From NCBI GenBank assembly GCA_031555955.1, contig JAVBTY010000042.1:1-64000 (forward strand): a stretch of 64,000 nucleotides of DNA. The letters are read 5' to 3'. The notes under the pieces were generated by a model. It worked only from the letters and a program-made list of their open reading frames with translations. It made no database searches and had not been told where the DNA came from. Each line of letters starts with the position of its first letter. The stretch's first letter is position 1. Shown one piece after another: positions 42,073-49,780 of the stretch. The position numbers and the translations under genes are program-made. The DNA is from Azoarcus sp031555955. Lineage in GTDB: Bacteria; Pseudomonadota; Gammaproteobacteria; Burkholderiales; Rhodocyclaceae.

Positions 42073-43226
42073 CGCAACTCACAGCGCTAGGCTTCATGCG
42101 AAGCCGACTCGACGAGCGTTTGGCCGCGTTGCAGGACGCCGTACGTGCCATATTCGGCACCTCCATCAACCTCGCGCCCGACACCATCGACGGGCAAACT
42201 CTGGGCATTTTTGCCGAGGCGGTGAGCAACCTCGATCAGCTCATCGAGGACGTGTATCACAGCCTAAATCCCCAATCCGCGACCGGGGCTGCACTCAGCC
42301 GATTGGTACAGTTGAACGGTATTCGGCGCATTGGCGGCACATACAGCACATGCGACGTACTGTGCGTCGGACAGCAAGGCACCATCATTCCGGCTGGCAG
42401 CTTGATCAAGAGCGCGGCGACAAATGCCACCTTCCAGACCACGATGGAGGTGGCCATCGACGACACCGGGCAAGTGCTGGTTTCCTGCCGCGCAGTTGAA
42501 CTTGGCGCAAAGCTGGCCCCGGCAGCGACGCTGACCAAGATCGACACGCCCATCTACGGCTGGCAGACCGCAAGCAACCCCATAGATGCCATCGTCGGGC
42601 GCGACGAAGAAACCGACGAACAGCTACGCATGCGGCGCAGGCTCTCGACCGCAACGCCAGCACAATGCATCGTGGATGGCGTCTATGGGGCGCTGGCGAA
42701 CCTGCCAAGCGTGCGGCAGGTGATGGTGTATGAGAATGACCAGGATACCGTTCAGCCGGTCACCGGCCTGCCGCCGCACTCGCTCTATTGCGTTGTCGAA
42801 GGTGGGCTGATGGAGGACATCCTCAATACCATCTGGCTGAGAAAGACGGCAGGCACAACGCTGGTAGGCAACACCACCGGCATCGTGACGGATTCGATGG
42901 GCAACCCGCACACGATGCGATTCGACCGGCCCATCGACATCCTGGCCTACGTGGTTGTGAACATCAGCCAGCGCAATGGCTGGCCGACCGATGGCGCGGC
43001 CCGGATCAGAAACGCAATTTGCACCTGGGCGCTGACCCATCAGCGGATCGGCACAGAGGTCATCCAGTCGCGGCTATTCGACCCCATCAACTCGGTACCG
43101 GGGCATTCCGTGACTAGCCTCTACGTCGGCACCTCGGAAAACCCAGGCAGCCCGGCCAATGTCGCAGTGCCATTCAACGGGCTGGCGCGGTTCGACCCGA
43201 CCCGCATCGTGGTGAATGTGTCATGA
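42069..43226 (+). CDS. Baseplate J-like protein
   Basis: A 385-residue baseplate J protein (RLDERLAALQDAVRAIFGTSINLAPDTIDGQTLGIFAEAVSNLDQLIEDVYHSLNPQSATGAALSRLVQLNGIRR; YGWQTASNPIDAIVGRDEETDEQLRMRR). It forms the wedge that transmits the contraction signal. It overlaps both neighbours by 4 nt. Confidence 0.92.
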   Translation: MTQLTALGFMRSRLDERLAALQDAVRAIFGTSINLAPDTIDGQTLGIFAEAVSNLDQLIEDVYHSLNPQSATGAALSRLVQLNGIRRIGGTYSTCDVLCVGQQGTIIPAGSLIKSAATNATFQTTMEVAIDDTGQVLVSCRAVELGAKLAPAATLTKIDTPIYGWQTASNPIDAIVGRDEETDEQLRMRRRLSTATPAQCIVDGVYGALANLPSVRQVMVYENDQDTVQPVTGLPPHSLYCVVEGGLMEDILNTIWLRKTAGTTLVGNTTGIVTDSMGNPHTMRFDRPIDILAYVVVNISQRNGWPTDGAARIRNAICTWALTHQRIGTEVIQSRLFDPINSVPGHSVTSLYVGTSENPGSPANVAVPFNGLARFDPTRIVVNVS

Positions 43227-43936
43227 GCGCCACAGCGATTGACCACCAAGCCATCGGCCGTAGCCGCGTTGCCTTGCAGTACCAGGAAAGCCCCAAATTT
43301 CTCGACTATCTCAGGGCGTTACTGCAAGTGCCGAACGAGCAGGAAGCGCTGCTGCAAAAGGTCGCGCTGCAAACCGACATCGATGAAGCCGAAGGGGTGA
43401 ATCTCGACGTGCTGGGCGACATCGTCGGCGCCAGCCGAATCGTGCCGTATTCAAGCGCGCTGCAATTCTTCGGATTCCAGGGGCAGCCCGGGGCGCTGAC
43501 ATTCGGCGAGGAAGGCTTCCCGGCTATCGGCGGTCGTTTCCGTGAAGAGTTCGAAACCGATTTCACCACCTCGACGCTCGATGACGTGGCTTACCGGGTG
43601 CTGATCAGGGCCAAGATCGTCAAGAACCACTCGAAGGGCACGAACGAGGACGTTCTCAGAGGCCTGGCCTATCTGTTCGGTCCTGGCGTTCCTGTGGCGG
43701 TGGGTGATCACGGCGGCATGGCGATCCAGATCGCGGTCGGCCGTGAGCTGACGTTTCTGGAACAGGCGATGATCATCAATCTCGACATCCTGCCGCGACC
43801 GGCGGGGGTGCGTATCAGCCAACGCGTGTCTTACGACATAACGAATTTTTTCGGCTTCAGCGACCAAGCCGGGGCGCTGACATTCGGCGAGGAAGACGAC
43901 CCCGCGGTCGGCGGGAAATTTGCAGAGGAGTTTTGA
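43223..43936 (+). CDS. DUF2612 baseplate protein with duplicated C-terminal motif
   Basis: A 237-residue protein in the GpI/DUF2612 position (YQESPKFLDYLRALLQVPNEQEALLQ...EGVNLDVLGDIVGASR). The motif FFGF....GALTFGEE..PA(I/V)GG.F.EEF occurs twice, in the middle and at the extreme C-terminus, and 27 identical bases are shared between 43488-43514 and 43869-43895. It connects the baseplate to the fibre proteins that follow. Confidence 0.82.
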   Translation: MSATAIDHQAIGRSRVALQYQESPKFLDYLRALLQVPNEQEALLQKVALQTDIDEAEGVNLDVLGDIVGASRIVPYSSALQFFGFQGQPGALTFGEEGFPAIGGRFREEFETDFTTSTLDDVAYRVLIRAKIVKNHSKGTNEDVLRGLAYLFGPGVPVAVGDHGGMAIQIAVGRELTFLEQAMIINLDILPRPAGVRISQRVSYDITNFFGFSDQAGALTFGEEDDPAVGGKFAEEF

Positions 43937-43938
43937 TT

Positions 43939-44343
43939 ATGGCGATCACAAGACCGCCCGTTCTGCCCGCATGGGCGGAGGCCGGTGACAAGGTTCAACC
44001 TTCAAATGCGGAAATCGCGGTTGGCTGGCCGCTTTCCAATACGCCGCCGTCGCGGCAGCGTTTCAACTGGGTATTGAATTATTTGGCAAACGCAGTTCAG
44101 TACCTGACAAAGCGCGGGTTTGCAGAATGGGATGCTGGAGAAACCTACGATTTAAACGACACGGTAATCGGGCCAGATGGCGAGGTTTATCGCAGCACTG
44201 CTAACAGCAACAAGGGAAACAACCCGACTACCGCCACCGGCAGTTGGGCACTGTGGTCAAGCAATAACGCGCTTTACTTAGCTACGACCCTTCGCGCCCT
44301 GTGCGATTCAAACAGAATAATTTTGCAAAATCATTATCTCTGA
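43939..44343 (+). CDS. Tail fibre-region protein
   Basis: A 134-residue protein. The first part (RPPVLPAWAEAGDKVQPSNAEIAVGWPLSNTPPSRQRFNWVLNYLANAVQYLTKRGFAEWDAGETYDLNDTVIGPDGEVYRS) combines a common fibre N-terminal pattern with a chitin-binding-like W-x-Y-x-D-x-V/I motif. It probably anchors or forms part of the fibre. GAGGAG is upstream. Confidence 0.7.
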   Translation: MAITRPPVLPAWAEAGDKVQPSNAEIAVGWPLSNTPPSRQRFNWVLNYLANAVQYLTKRGFAEWDAGETYDLNDTVIGPDGEVYRSTANSNKGNNPTTATGSWALWSSNNALYLATTLRALCDSNRIILQNHYL

Positions 44344-44353
44344 GGATATAGCC

Positions 44354-44932
44354 ATGCCCACGCTCGAACAGCAACTCGCCAGCGCGATTGACGCGCAAAA
44401 TGCCTTGACTCAGGCGGTAGCAGAAAGTTTTGCAGTCTTCAAAGGCTCTGCGCCCAACGTCATCAGAGCGAACTTGCTCAACCCCCAAGTGATGCCTGCT
44501 GCCACGGAGGTTGCTATCAGCAGCACCCCATCCATTGCAGATTGTGACTATTACCAGTATGACGCAGCATCTGCGAGCTACGTAATAAAGAAGGAAGGGC
44601 TATATCAGATTGCAATGCATGTGGGTTACGAAGTAAATATTAGTGGCTATTGGTACGACGTAATTCAATACATTAAGGCGTATAAAAATGGCGTTATCCC
44701 ATCAAATGCGAATTACTTTGCGACTGCAGGCGGTTGGCAGTCATTTGGCCACTATAGCGGTGTAAAAAATCCGCAACCAAAGACTTTTTATAATCGTCTT
44801 GCCTGCCGACTTGGTGTGGGAGACAAGATCAGATTCATTCATTGGCTGACTCAGACATCCTGCACCCTACAGCCAGAGAGCCCGTCCTCGACGCAATCTA
44901 GTTTCGTCGAATTTGCCTATCTTGGAGCCTGA
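44354..44932 (+). CDS. Putative distal fibre / receptor-binding protein
   Basis: A 192-residue protein with a short helical N-terminus and a beta-rich aromatic body (CDYYQYDAASASYVIKKEGLYQIAMHVGYEVN...YWYDVIQYIKAYKNG) resembling C1q/TNF-like jelly-roll heads of phage fibres. The DNA is visibly more AT-rich than surrounding late genes, as expected for an exchanged host-range module. No exact family is claimed. Confidence 0.65.
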   Translation: MPTLEQQLASAIDAQNALTQAVAESFAVFKGSAPNVIRANLLNPQVMPAATEVAISSTPSIADCDYYQYDAASASYVIKKEGLYQIAMHVGYEVNISGYWYDVIQYIKAYKNGVIPSNANYFATAGGWQSFGHYSGVKNPQPKTFYNRLACRLGVGDKIRFIHWLTQTSCTLQPESPSSTQSSFVEFAYLGA

Positions 44933-44934
44933 TC

Positions 44935-45507
44935 GTGAAAAACTTCAATCTTTCTCTTGCAATTCTCCATATCTTCCCCTCGGCGCGTCCGATGATTGAT
45001 TTCCTGGTTGTCGATAACGGATTGGGGCCGGAGATTGCTGAATGGAACTTGTCTGCCCCGCGCCCCTCGGTCGAAGAACTTATGAAAGCGGAAGAGGCGG
45101 CTTCTCTGACCGAAGCCAAAAAACAGACATCGTTCAGGATCGACAGCTACGCAAAAGAAAATCGCACCAGAATTGCTGGAACGCCCGATGATGCTGAAAT
45201 TGCGGGCTGGAATAACAAGCTCCGTATCGCACAGGCCATCCTCACGGACACGGCCACAGATATTGATAAAGCGGCATTCCAAGCCGAAATCGCCGCCCGC
45301 GACATCGAAGGCGAAACGCTCGAAATTTTCGTACAGAAGGTCATCAGGAATGCGGAATTCTACGCACAGGCTGTCGGCCTGATCGATGGGCTGAAGCGCA
45401 AAACGCAGGATGCCGTGTCTGCCGCAAAGACCCCCGAAGATGTAGAAAAAGTGTTGATCGACATGAAGGCTCAGGCTGAGGCCGCATTCGAGAAACTGAT
45501 GCAGTAA
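44935..45507 (+). CDS. Fibre-associated protein, possible fibre assembly chaperone
   Basis: A 190-residue protein with GTG start. The opening (LHIFPSARPMIDFLVVDNGLGPEIAEWNL) resembles XkdW/tail-fibre-associated proteins; the rest is helical and charged. It follows the fibre gene by 2 bp, the place of a fibre chaperone. Function is inferred from position. Confidence 0.6.
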   Translation: MKNFNLSLAILHIFPSARPMIDFLVVDNGLGPEIAEWNLSAPRPSVEELMKAEEAASLTEAKKQTSFRIDSYAKENRTRIAGTPDDAEIAGWNNKLRIAQAILTDTATDIDKAAFQAEIAARDIEGETLEIFVQKVIRNAEFYAQAVGLIDGLKRKTQDAVSAAKTPEDVEKVLIDMKAQAEAAFEKLMQ

Positions 45508-45544
45508 CCCTGCTTTGCGGTACCCAACCACTACCAGTACAGAT

Positions 45545-45563
45545 CCGCTTCGGCGGTTTTTTT
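45545..45563 (+). terminator. Short terminator after the fibre module
   Basis: CCGC-TTCG-GCGG followed by seven T residues. The stem is only 4 bp but has a stable UUCG tetraloop. It would separate fibre from lysis transcription. Confidence 0.6.
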
Positions 45564-45577
45564 GTTTAAGGACGATG

Positions 45578-46177
45578 ATGCGCTCTCCTGATCAAATTAC
45601 AAACTACCGAGAGGCTCGGCTAAACATCAGAACAGGCGACGTGCTGGGGGTGCGCGGGCGCGGTGCATTTGCTTGGCTGACACGTAGCGCCCAGCGTATA
45701 GGGGGCTTACGCGACCGGTCTGGCATCACACACGTCGGCATTGCTTGGTGGATGAAGGGGCGGCTGTACTCGGTCGAGATGGACGGGCGGCATAACGTAT
45801 TGCGCCCTCTGTCTCAGCATATCGCCGACGGCTGCAGGGTGGATGTGTATCGCTGCCCGGTTGCCGCTGCCGCAATGCCCGCACAGTTTGACCGCGCCAT
45901 GAGAGCCCCTATCAGGTACGGATTAACCGACCTCGTAAAGATTGCGCTACGGCTCATTTTTGGTAGAAAAACTGGGAATGACGACAAACGGGACATGGTG
46001 TGCAGCACCTTCGCAAGCCAATGGCTGCAATGGGCTGGCTGGCCTCCGCCGACCGGATTCCCGGATATGCCAAGTCCCGGAGAGTTATGTCGGGCACTTG
46101 GGACAACGCCGACATTCGCAATAAGGCCGCTACCCAGCGGCCTTAATTTTTTGGGAAGAAGAAATGCTGACCGATAA
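45578..46177 (+). CDS. NlpC/P60 (YiiX-like) papain-fold protein
   Basis: A 199-residue protein with permuted papain-fold features: GDVLGVRGRGAFAWLTR, the histidine motif GITHVGIAWW, and the cysteine motif MVCSTFASQW. These give an H/C pair as in NlpC/P60-type hydrolases. It could cleave peptidoglycan or another amide during entry or lysis. AAGGA lies 5 nt before ATG 45578; ATG 45575 is an alternative. It overlaps the holin-like gene by 14 nt. Confidence 0.7.
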   Translation: MRSPDQITNYREARLNIRTGDVLGVRGRGAFAWLTRSAQRIGGLRDRSGITHVGIAWWMKGRLYSVEMDGRHNVLRPLSQHIADGCRVDVYRCPVAAAAMPAQFDRAMRAPIRYGLTDLVKIALRLIFGRKTGNDDKRDMVCSTFASQWLQWAGWPPPTGFPDMPSPGELCRALGTTPTFAIRPLPSGLNFLGRRNADR

Positions 46178-46445
46178 AGGGATGGCGGCGGCCAGTTACA
46201 CGGCCAGTGCCGGAGTGGTGCTCGCCGGACTGTCGTTGTCTGAATGGGGATTTATCGTTGGGACGGCGACGGCGGTGCTGACCTGGGCCGGAAACATGTA
46301 TTTCAAAGCGCTGGACAACCGCCGCAAGGCCGAGGAGCACCAGCTCAATGTCGAGCGCCTGAAACACGACCGTCGCCAGCACGACAGACCGCACGACCCG
46401 GAACGCCGACAGACACCGCTCGACGAGGAAGAAGCCGATGAGTAA
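46164..46445 (+). CDS. Holin-like protein
   Basis: A 93-residue protein with two hydrophobic segments (AAASYTASAGVVLAGLSL and WGFIVGTATAVLTWAG) and a strongly charged C-terminal tail (RRKAEEHQLNVERLKHDRRQH). It lies immediately before the endolysin, so a membrane holin of the HP1-like two-TM class is the best call. It overlaps the endolysin start by 8 nt. Confidence 0.8.
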   Translation: MLTDKGMAAASYTASAGVVLAGLSLSEWGFIVGTATAVLTWAGNMYFKALDNRRKAEEHQLNVERLKHDRRQHDRPHDPERRQTPLDEEEADE

Positions 46446-46905
46446 AGCGCGCGTAGTAGTTGCCGCACTGGCGCTGTCAGCGGCGGGGTTGGTTGGCATT
46501 GTGCTGCGCGAGGATTACCGCGGCGAGGCCTACGTGCCGGTTGCCGGGGATGTTCCAACCATCGGCTTCGGCACTACCGACGGCGTCCAGTTGGGCGACA
46601 CAACAACGCCGCCGAAGGCGTTGGCACGGGCCTTGATCGACGCACAAAAGTTCGAGGGCGCGCTGCGGCAGTGCGTAGGAGTACCGCTGCACCAGCATGA
46701 ATACGACGTGTATGTGTCTTTTGCCTACAACGTCGGCGCCGATGCGTTTTGCAGATCGACATTGGTCAAGAAACTCAACGATGGGGATTACGCCGGGGCC
46801 TGCGCCGAGTTGAAGCGCTGGAACAAAGCGGGCGGACGGGTGCTGCCGGGGCTGGTGGCGAGGCGCGAGGCGGAATATCAGCAGTGCATGGGGGGAAGTT
46901 CATGA
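46438..46905 (+). CDS. GH24 endolysin with signal-anchor N-terminus
   Basis: A 155-residue lysozyme. The N-terminus (RVVVAALALSAAGLVGIVL) is a weakly hydrophobic signal-anchor-release-type segment. Catalytic Glu25 lies in REDYRGEAY and Thr41 in PTIGFGTT; the aspartate usual at E+9 is not aspartate here (Pro34), with Asp38 nearby. AYNVGADAFCRSTLVKKLN is the family C-terminal motif. It degrades peptidoglycan after release from the membrane. Confidence 0.9.
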   Translation: MSKARVVVAALALSAAGLVGIVLREDYRGEAYVPVAGDVPTIGFGTTDGVQLGDTTTPPKALARALIDAQKFEGALRQCVGVPLHQHEYDVYVSFAYNVGADAFCRSTLVKKLNDGDYAGACAELKRWNKAGGRVLPGLVARREAEYQQCMGGSS

Positions 46906-47336
46906 TGAACCCGATTACCGAAGGAGTGAAAATCATCACCCCCGGTTTTTCGCTGCAGCGCATCGTGGCCAAGCTGGTGGTGATTGCCGTCCTTCTTGGC
47001 CTTGGCGCATGGGGCGGCAATACGCTGGCCAGGAACCATTACGAACCGCTGCTGGCCGACGCAAACAAGCAGATCGGCGTGCTGACGGCGGCCAACACTG
47101 CCCTGAAAGCCTCAATCGAGAAGCAGAATACCGCCATCACCGCGCTGCAAACCGAAGCCACGAAACGCCAGCGAGCAGCCACGGCAGCCGTGCAGCAGGC
47201 ACGCACGGCTGCGGCGAAGTACAGAATCCGCGCCCAGGCGGTATTGCTGATCAAGCCACCACCGGGTGCAAACCAGTGCGCGGCGGCACAAGCCGCATTT
47301 GACGATGAACTACGAGACGAGCGAGGTTGGCAATGA
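46902..47336 (+). CDS. Rz-like inner-membrane spanin
   Basis: A 144-residue protein with one N-terminal TM helix (AKLVVIAVLLGLGAWGG) and a long coiled coil (about 50-115), the i-spanin topology. It overlaps the endolysin stop (ATGA). Together with the overlapping lipoprotein it would fuse inner and outer membranes at lysis. Confidence 0.82.
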   Translation: MMNPITEGVKIITPGFSLQRIVAKLVVIAVLLGLGAWGGNTLARNHYEPLLADANKQIGVLTAANTALKASIEKQNTAITALQTEATKRQRAATAAVQQARTAAAKYRIRAQAVLLIKPPPGANQCAAAQAAFDDELRDERGWQ

Positions 47337-47620
47337 CGAAACCCTCGATGCGACTTTCGCTTACCGGCTTTTTGGCCGGAATTCTTTCGTTTGGCCTGGC
47401 CGGGTGTGCCACCACGCCATGCACCGCGCAACCTGTCGAGGTGCGTGTGCCGGTCGCTGTGCCGTGCAACGCCCCTATGCCGGAGCGCCCTGCTTTTGCC
47501 GTCGATGCGTTGCCCATCGGTTCCAGCATTTGGGACCAGATGGCCGCGCTACGTGGCGAACGATTGCAGCGCCAAGGCTACGAGGCGGAACTTGAGGCCG
47601 CTGTCCGTGCTTGCCAGTAA
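47333..47620 (+). CDS. Rz1-like outer-membrane spanin lipoprotein
   Basis: A 95-residue lipoprotein with signal peptide and lipobox LAGC (Cys25). It continues with a proline-containing periplasmic part (VEVRVPVAVPCNAPMPERPAF). Its ATG overlaps the i-spanin stop (ATGA), as is common for spanin pairs. It ends the late operon. Confidence 0.8.
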   Translation: MTKPSMRLSLTGFLAGILSFGLAGCATTPCTAQPVEVRVPVAVPCNAPMPERPAFAVDALPIGSSIWDQMAALRGERLQRQGYEAELEAAVRACQ

Positions 47621-47652
47621 CGCCGCCCATCCTCAACCAATGAAGGGTCGCT

Positions 47653-48063
47653 TTACAGGGCACCTGTAATGCGCTCCAGAGCGCTTTGCGCGATGAAACC
47701 GCTACGGCTGCGAAACTCCGGGTGGTGCGCCACGAAGTCATCGATCCGGCGGATGAGCGACGATGGCAGCGTGATATTGATTTTCTCAGCCTTGCCCATA
47801 TAGCGGGTTACATCAATATCGACCACCGCCCAGATCCAGCCAGCGTAATCCGGATTGGCGTGATGGTGGGCCACGCTCCGCGCCACGGGGATTTCGGCGT
47901 TGTCTTCAGCCAGCCCTTCCAGGTGAAATTCAATGGCCTCGCGGGCATTGGTCAGAGCCTCGTCCAGCGTGTCGCCCGCCGAGAAGCATCCAGGCACATC
48001 TGGCACGACTACACCAAAGGCGTGTTCCGCATTGCCCTGTTCGATTGCAATCGCATACAACAT
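47653..48063 (-). CDS. hicB: HicB antitoxin
   Basis: A 136-residue HicB. The N-terminal partial RNase H fold (AFGVVVPDVPGCFSAGDTLDEALTNAREAIEFHLEGLAED) is followed by a C-terminal ribbon-helix-helix (KINITLPSSLIRRIDDFVAHHPEFRSRSGFIAQSALER) that would bind the operon promoter. ATG 48063 has GGAG at 7 nt; ATG 48069 is too close to it. It neutralises HicA. Confidence 0.9.
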   Translation of the reverse strand: MLYAIAIEQGNAEHAFGVVVPDVPGCFSAGDTLDEALTNAREAIEFHLEGLAEDNAEIPVARSVAHHHANPDYAGWIWAVVDIDVTRYMGKAEKINITLPSSLIRRIDDFVAHHPEFRSRSGFIAQSALERITGAL

Positions 48064-48086
48064 ATCCATTCTCCTATTAGCCGGCC

Positions 48087-48269
48087 TCACTTGAGGCCGG
48101 CTTGCTTCCGGATGCTGTTCAACGTACCGGGAGGAATGTCTTTTCGTGGGTGGGTAATCGTGACACGCCCCGGTTTTTCAGGGTGCTTGAACTGATGGTG
48201 ACTACCCCTTACCGCGACCAGATACCAGCCATCCTGCTGAATCATTTTGATGGCTTCCTGACTGGTCAT
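48087..48269 (-). CDS. hicA: HicA mRNA interferase toxin
   Basis: A 60-residue HicA with dsRBD-like fold and catalytic His24 (VRGSHHQFKHPEKPGRVTITHP). It cleaves mRNA when not bound by HicB. A GGGAGAGGG Shine-Dalgarno precedes the ATG. The hicA-hicB order and the position beside attR suit a prophage-stabilising moron transcribed against the late operon. Confidence 0.9.
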   Translation of the reverse strand: MTSQEAIKMIQQDGWYLVAVRGSHHQFKHPEKPGRVTITHPRKDIPPGTLNSIRKQAGLK

Positions 48270-48305
48270 TTTCCCTCTCCCGTATTTTGTGGTTATTATA
48301 CCCAC

Positions 48306-48482
48306 TAAAAAAGGAAGAGCAATACCCCCGGAGTTATTTTACACGCGGCGGGAAGTGGTAAAATCTTCTCCGCATCTCGCAGCAACCCCCGCGTCAATAC
48401 TGGCTAAAAAGTCCGTGAAATCTCGTGAGTTGCGGAAATGAAAATGCGGTAAGGCGTTGATTTTTCCCGTTTCTGCGGGAGA
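48306..48482. other. Non-coding right end of the prophage
   Basis: No gene is visible. The segment contains TCTCCGCA (48367-48374) and TTGCGGAAAT (about 48430), partial matches to the repeated sites near attL, so it is probably the integrase arm region of attR. Confidence 0.5.
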
Positions 48483-48540
48483 CTTGAAAACTAGCAAGGG
48501 GGTGACCCCTTCCAGGGTTCGAATCCCTGACCCACCGCCA
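48483..48540 (+). pseudogene. tRNA-Ser(UGA) 3' half; prophage attR and left end of element A
   Basis: It starts with the anticodon loop CTTGAAA, continues with anticodon stem ACTAG, a long variable arm (AAGGGG-GTGA-CCCCTT), T-arm around GTTCGAATC and acceptor strand ACCCACC-G-CCA. The last pairs with GGTGGGT at 1047, 47 kb away. Joined to the 5' half it makes a complete tRNA-Ser(UGA). It is a near copy of 56642-56699, differing only in the variable arm. Confidence 0.88.
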
Positions 48541-48562
48541 TCACAGTAGCGAAGGGAGCGCT

Positions 48563-49048
48563 ATGGGTACGTATCGAGTCGCACAGGTTTGTCCCAATGG
48601 GCACGTCGCAACGACTGCCGCAGACCAGAACCCAGAACTGCGAGAAGCATTCTGTTCCCAGTGTGGTGATGCGACCATCATGCAGTGCCCAAAGTGCAGC
48701 GCATCCATTCGCGGCGATTACTACGTTGAAGGTGTTTTCGGGTTCGGAGGCGACTACCAGCCGCCTGCGTTCTGCCACAACTGCGGTAACGCCTTCCCAT
48801 GGACTGAACGCAAGATCGCAAGCGCGGTCGAGTTGGTCGAGGTTGGCGCAGAACTACCAGCAGAAGAGCTTGAACAGTTCCGGGCTGATCTGGCGGAACT
48901 GACAAAAGACAGCCCGAAGACACAGGTGGCGTCCCTTCGGTTCAAGAGGGTAATGGCGAAGGTCGGCACTTCGGTTGCGTCCGGGGTGCGTGACATTGTT
49001 GTCGATGTGTTGAGCGAAGCTGCCAAGAAAGCAATTTGGGGAGCCTAG
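48563..49048 (+). CDS. DUF2321 zinc-ribbon protein (element A cargo)
   Basis: A 161-residue protein. The N-terminal ~75 residues contain paired cysteines (VCPNGH, FCSQCGD, QCPKCS, FCHNCG), a double zinc-ribbon pattern matching DUF2321; the C-terminal half is helical. It starts only 23 bp after the tRNA 3' CCA. The TIR gene follows 11 bp downstream, so the two form an operon. DUF2321 has no established function that I know; the TIR partner suggests a role in a stress or phage-sensing module. Confidence 0.75.
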   Translation: MGTYRVAQVCPNGHVATTAADQNPELREAFCSQCGDATIMQCPKCSASIRGDYYVEGVFGFGGDYQPPAFCHNCGNAFPWTERKIASAVELVEVGAELPAEELEQFRADLAELTKDSPKTQVASLRFKRVMAKVGTSVASGVRDIVVDVLSEAAKKAIWGA

Positions 49049-49059
49049 AAGGAATGTCA

Positions 49060-49764
49060 ATGACTCTCGATGAGATTCGGGCTTGCCTCCAAGCAGGCAA
49101 CTTCCAAGTTGCGAATGAAACGGCGCTGGCGAATGGCACGGGTACACAGCTCCGTTTGCAGAACGGCGCAATCGTCAACAGCTACCACACCGGCAACTTC
49201 AACGTTCAGGGCAAGAACCAAGATGCGGTGAAAGCATGCCTTGGCGTGCAAGCCGCACCGGCTGCGGCAGCACCCGCACCGCAGAATGGTCCTGCTGCCA
49301 AGCCGATGCTGAGCAAGGTCTTTGTCGTCTACGGGCATGACGCAGCAGCCCGCACCGAGCTTGAAGCAATGCTGCGCCGCTGGAGGCTTGAGCCGTTGAT
49401 CTTGGATCAGCTTCCGTCCGAGGGGCAGACCATCATCGAGAAGTTGGAGAAGTACACAGCAGAGGTGAAGTTTGCTGTAGTGCTGGCGACACCTGATGAC
49501 GAGGGCTACCGCGCAGGACATGAGGACGAAAAGGCGTTCCGTGCGCGTCAAAACGTTGTGATGGAACTGGGCATGATGCTCACGCTGCTCGGTCGCAAGA
49601 ACGTTGCCATCCTCATGAAGCAACAAGACAACATGGAGCGTCCGTCCGACATTCAGGGATTGCTCTATATCCCGTTCAAGGACAACCTGCAAAAGGACGC
49701 AGGGCCGCTTCTGGCGAAGGAGATGGCGGCTCAGGGCTACCCGATTTCATTGGCGAACCTGTAG
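49060..49764 (+). CDS. TIR-like nucleotide-binding effector (PF10137/CAP12-type)
   Basis: A 234-residue protein. The N-terminal ~65 residues (GTGTQLRLQNGAIVNSYHTGNFNVQGKN) resemble a small TBP-like module. The C-terminal TIR-like domain begins SKVFVVYGHDAAARTELEAMLRRWRLEPLIL and has the catalytic-glutamate helix RQNVVMELGMML. Proteins of this type are NAD-cleaving effectors in anti-phage systems such as CBASS. ATG 49060 has AAGGA at proper spacing. Defence is a strong but untested inference. Confidence 0.8.
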   Translation: MTLDEIRACLQAGNFQVANETALANGTGTQLRLQNGAIVNSYHTGNFNVQGKNQDAVKACLGVQAAPAAAAPAPQNGPAAKPMLSKVFVVYGHDAAARTELEAMLRRWRLEPLILDQLPSEGQTIIEKLEKYTAEVKFAVVLATPDDEGYRAGHEDEKAFRARQNVVMELGMMLTLLGRKNVAILMKQQDNMERPSDIQGLLYIPFKDNLQKDAGPLLAKEMAAQGYPISLANL

Positions 49765-49780
49765 CAAGCAAAGGCGCTCT

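Larger units (their letters stand above)
1079..48489. mobile_element. Temperate contractile-tailed prophage (about 47.4 kb) in tRNA-Ser(UGA)
   Basis: The element is bounded by CTTGAAA cores at 1079-1085 and 48483-48489. It carries a tyrosine integrase beside attL, lambda-like divergent regulators with operators, early recombination and replication genes, a full head-tail-baseplate-fibre-lysis late region, and hicAB beside attR. The structural set (DUF1073 portal, DUF2213, DUF2184 capsid, DUF4054, DUF3383 sheath, DUF3277 tube, Gp138-type spike, baseplate J, DUF2612) is that of AP22-like temperate myoviruses. All expected late modules are present without obvious interruptions, so it may be inducible; that is inference. 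Confidence 0.9.

Noticed and set aside
48420..48540. A complete tRNA at the prophage right end.
   Set aside because: Only the part from the anticodon loop to CCA is present; no acceptor 5' strand or D-arm precedes it.
48483..48540. 3' end of a tmRNA gene.
   Set aside because: The acceptor strand and anticodon stem match the tRNA-Ser 5' half at 1047 exactly, and no tmRNA body is present.
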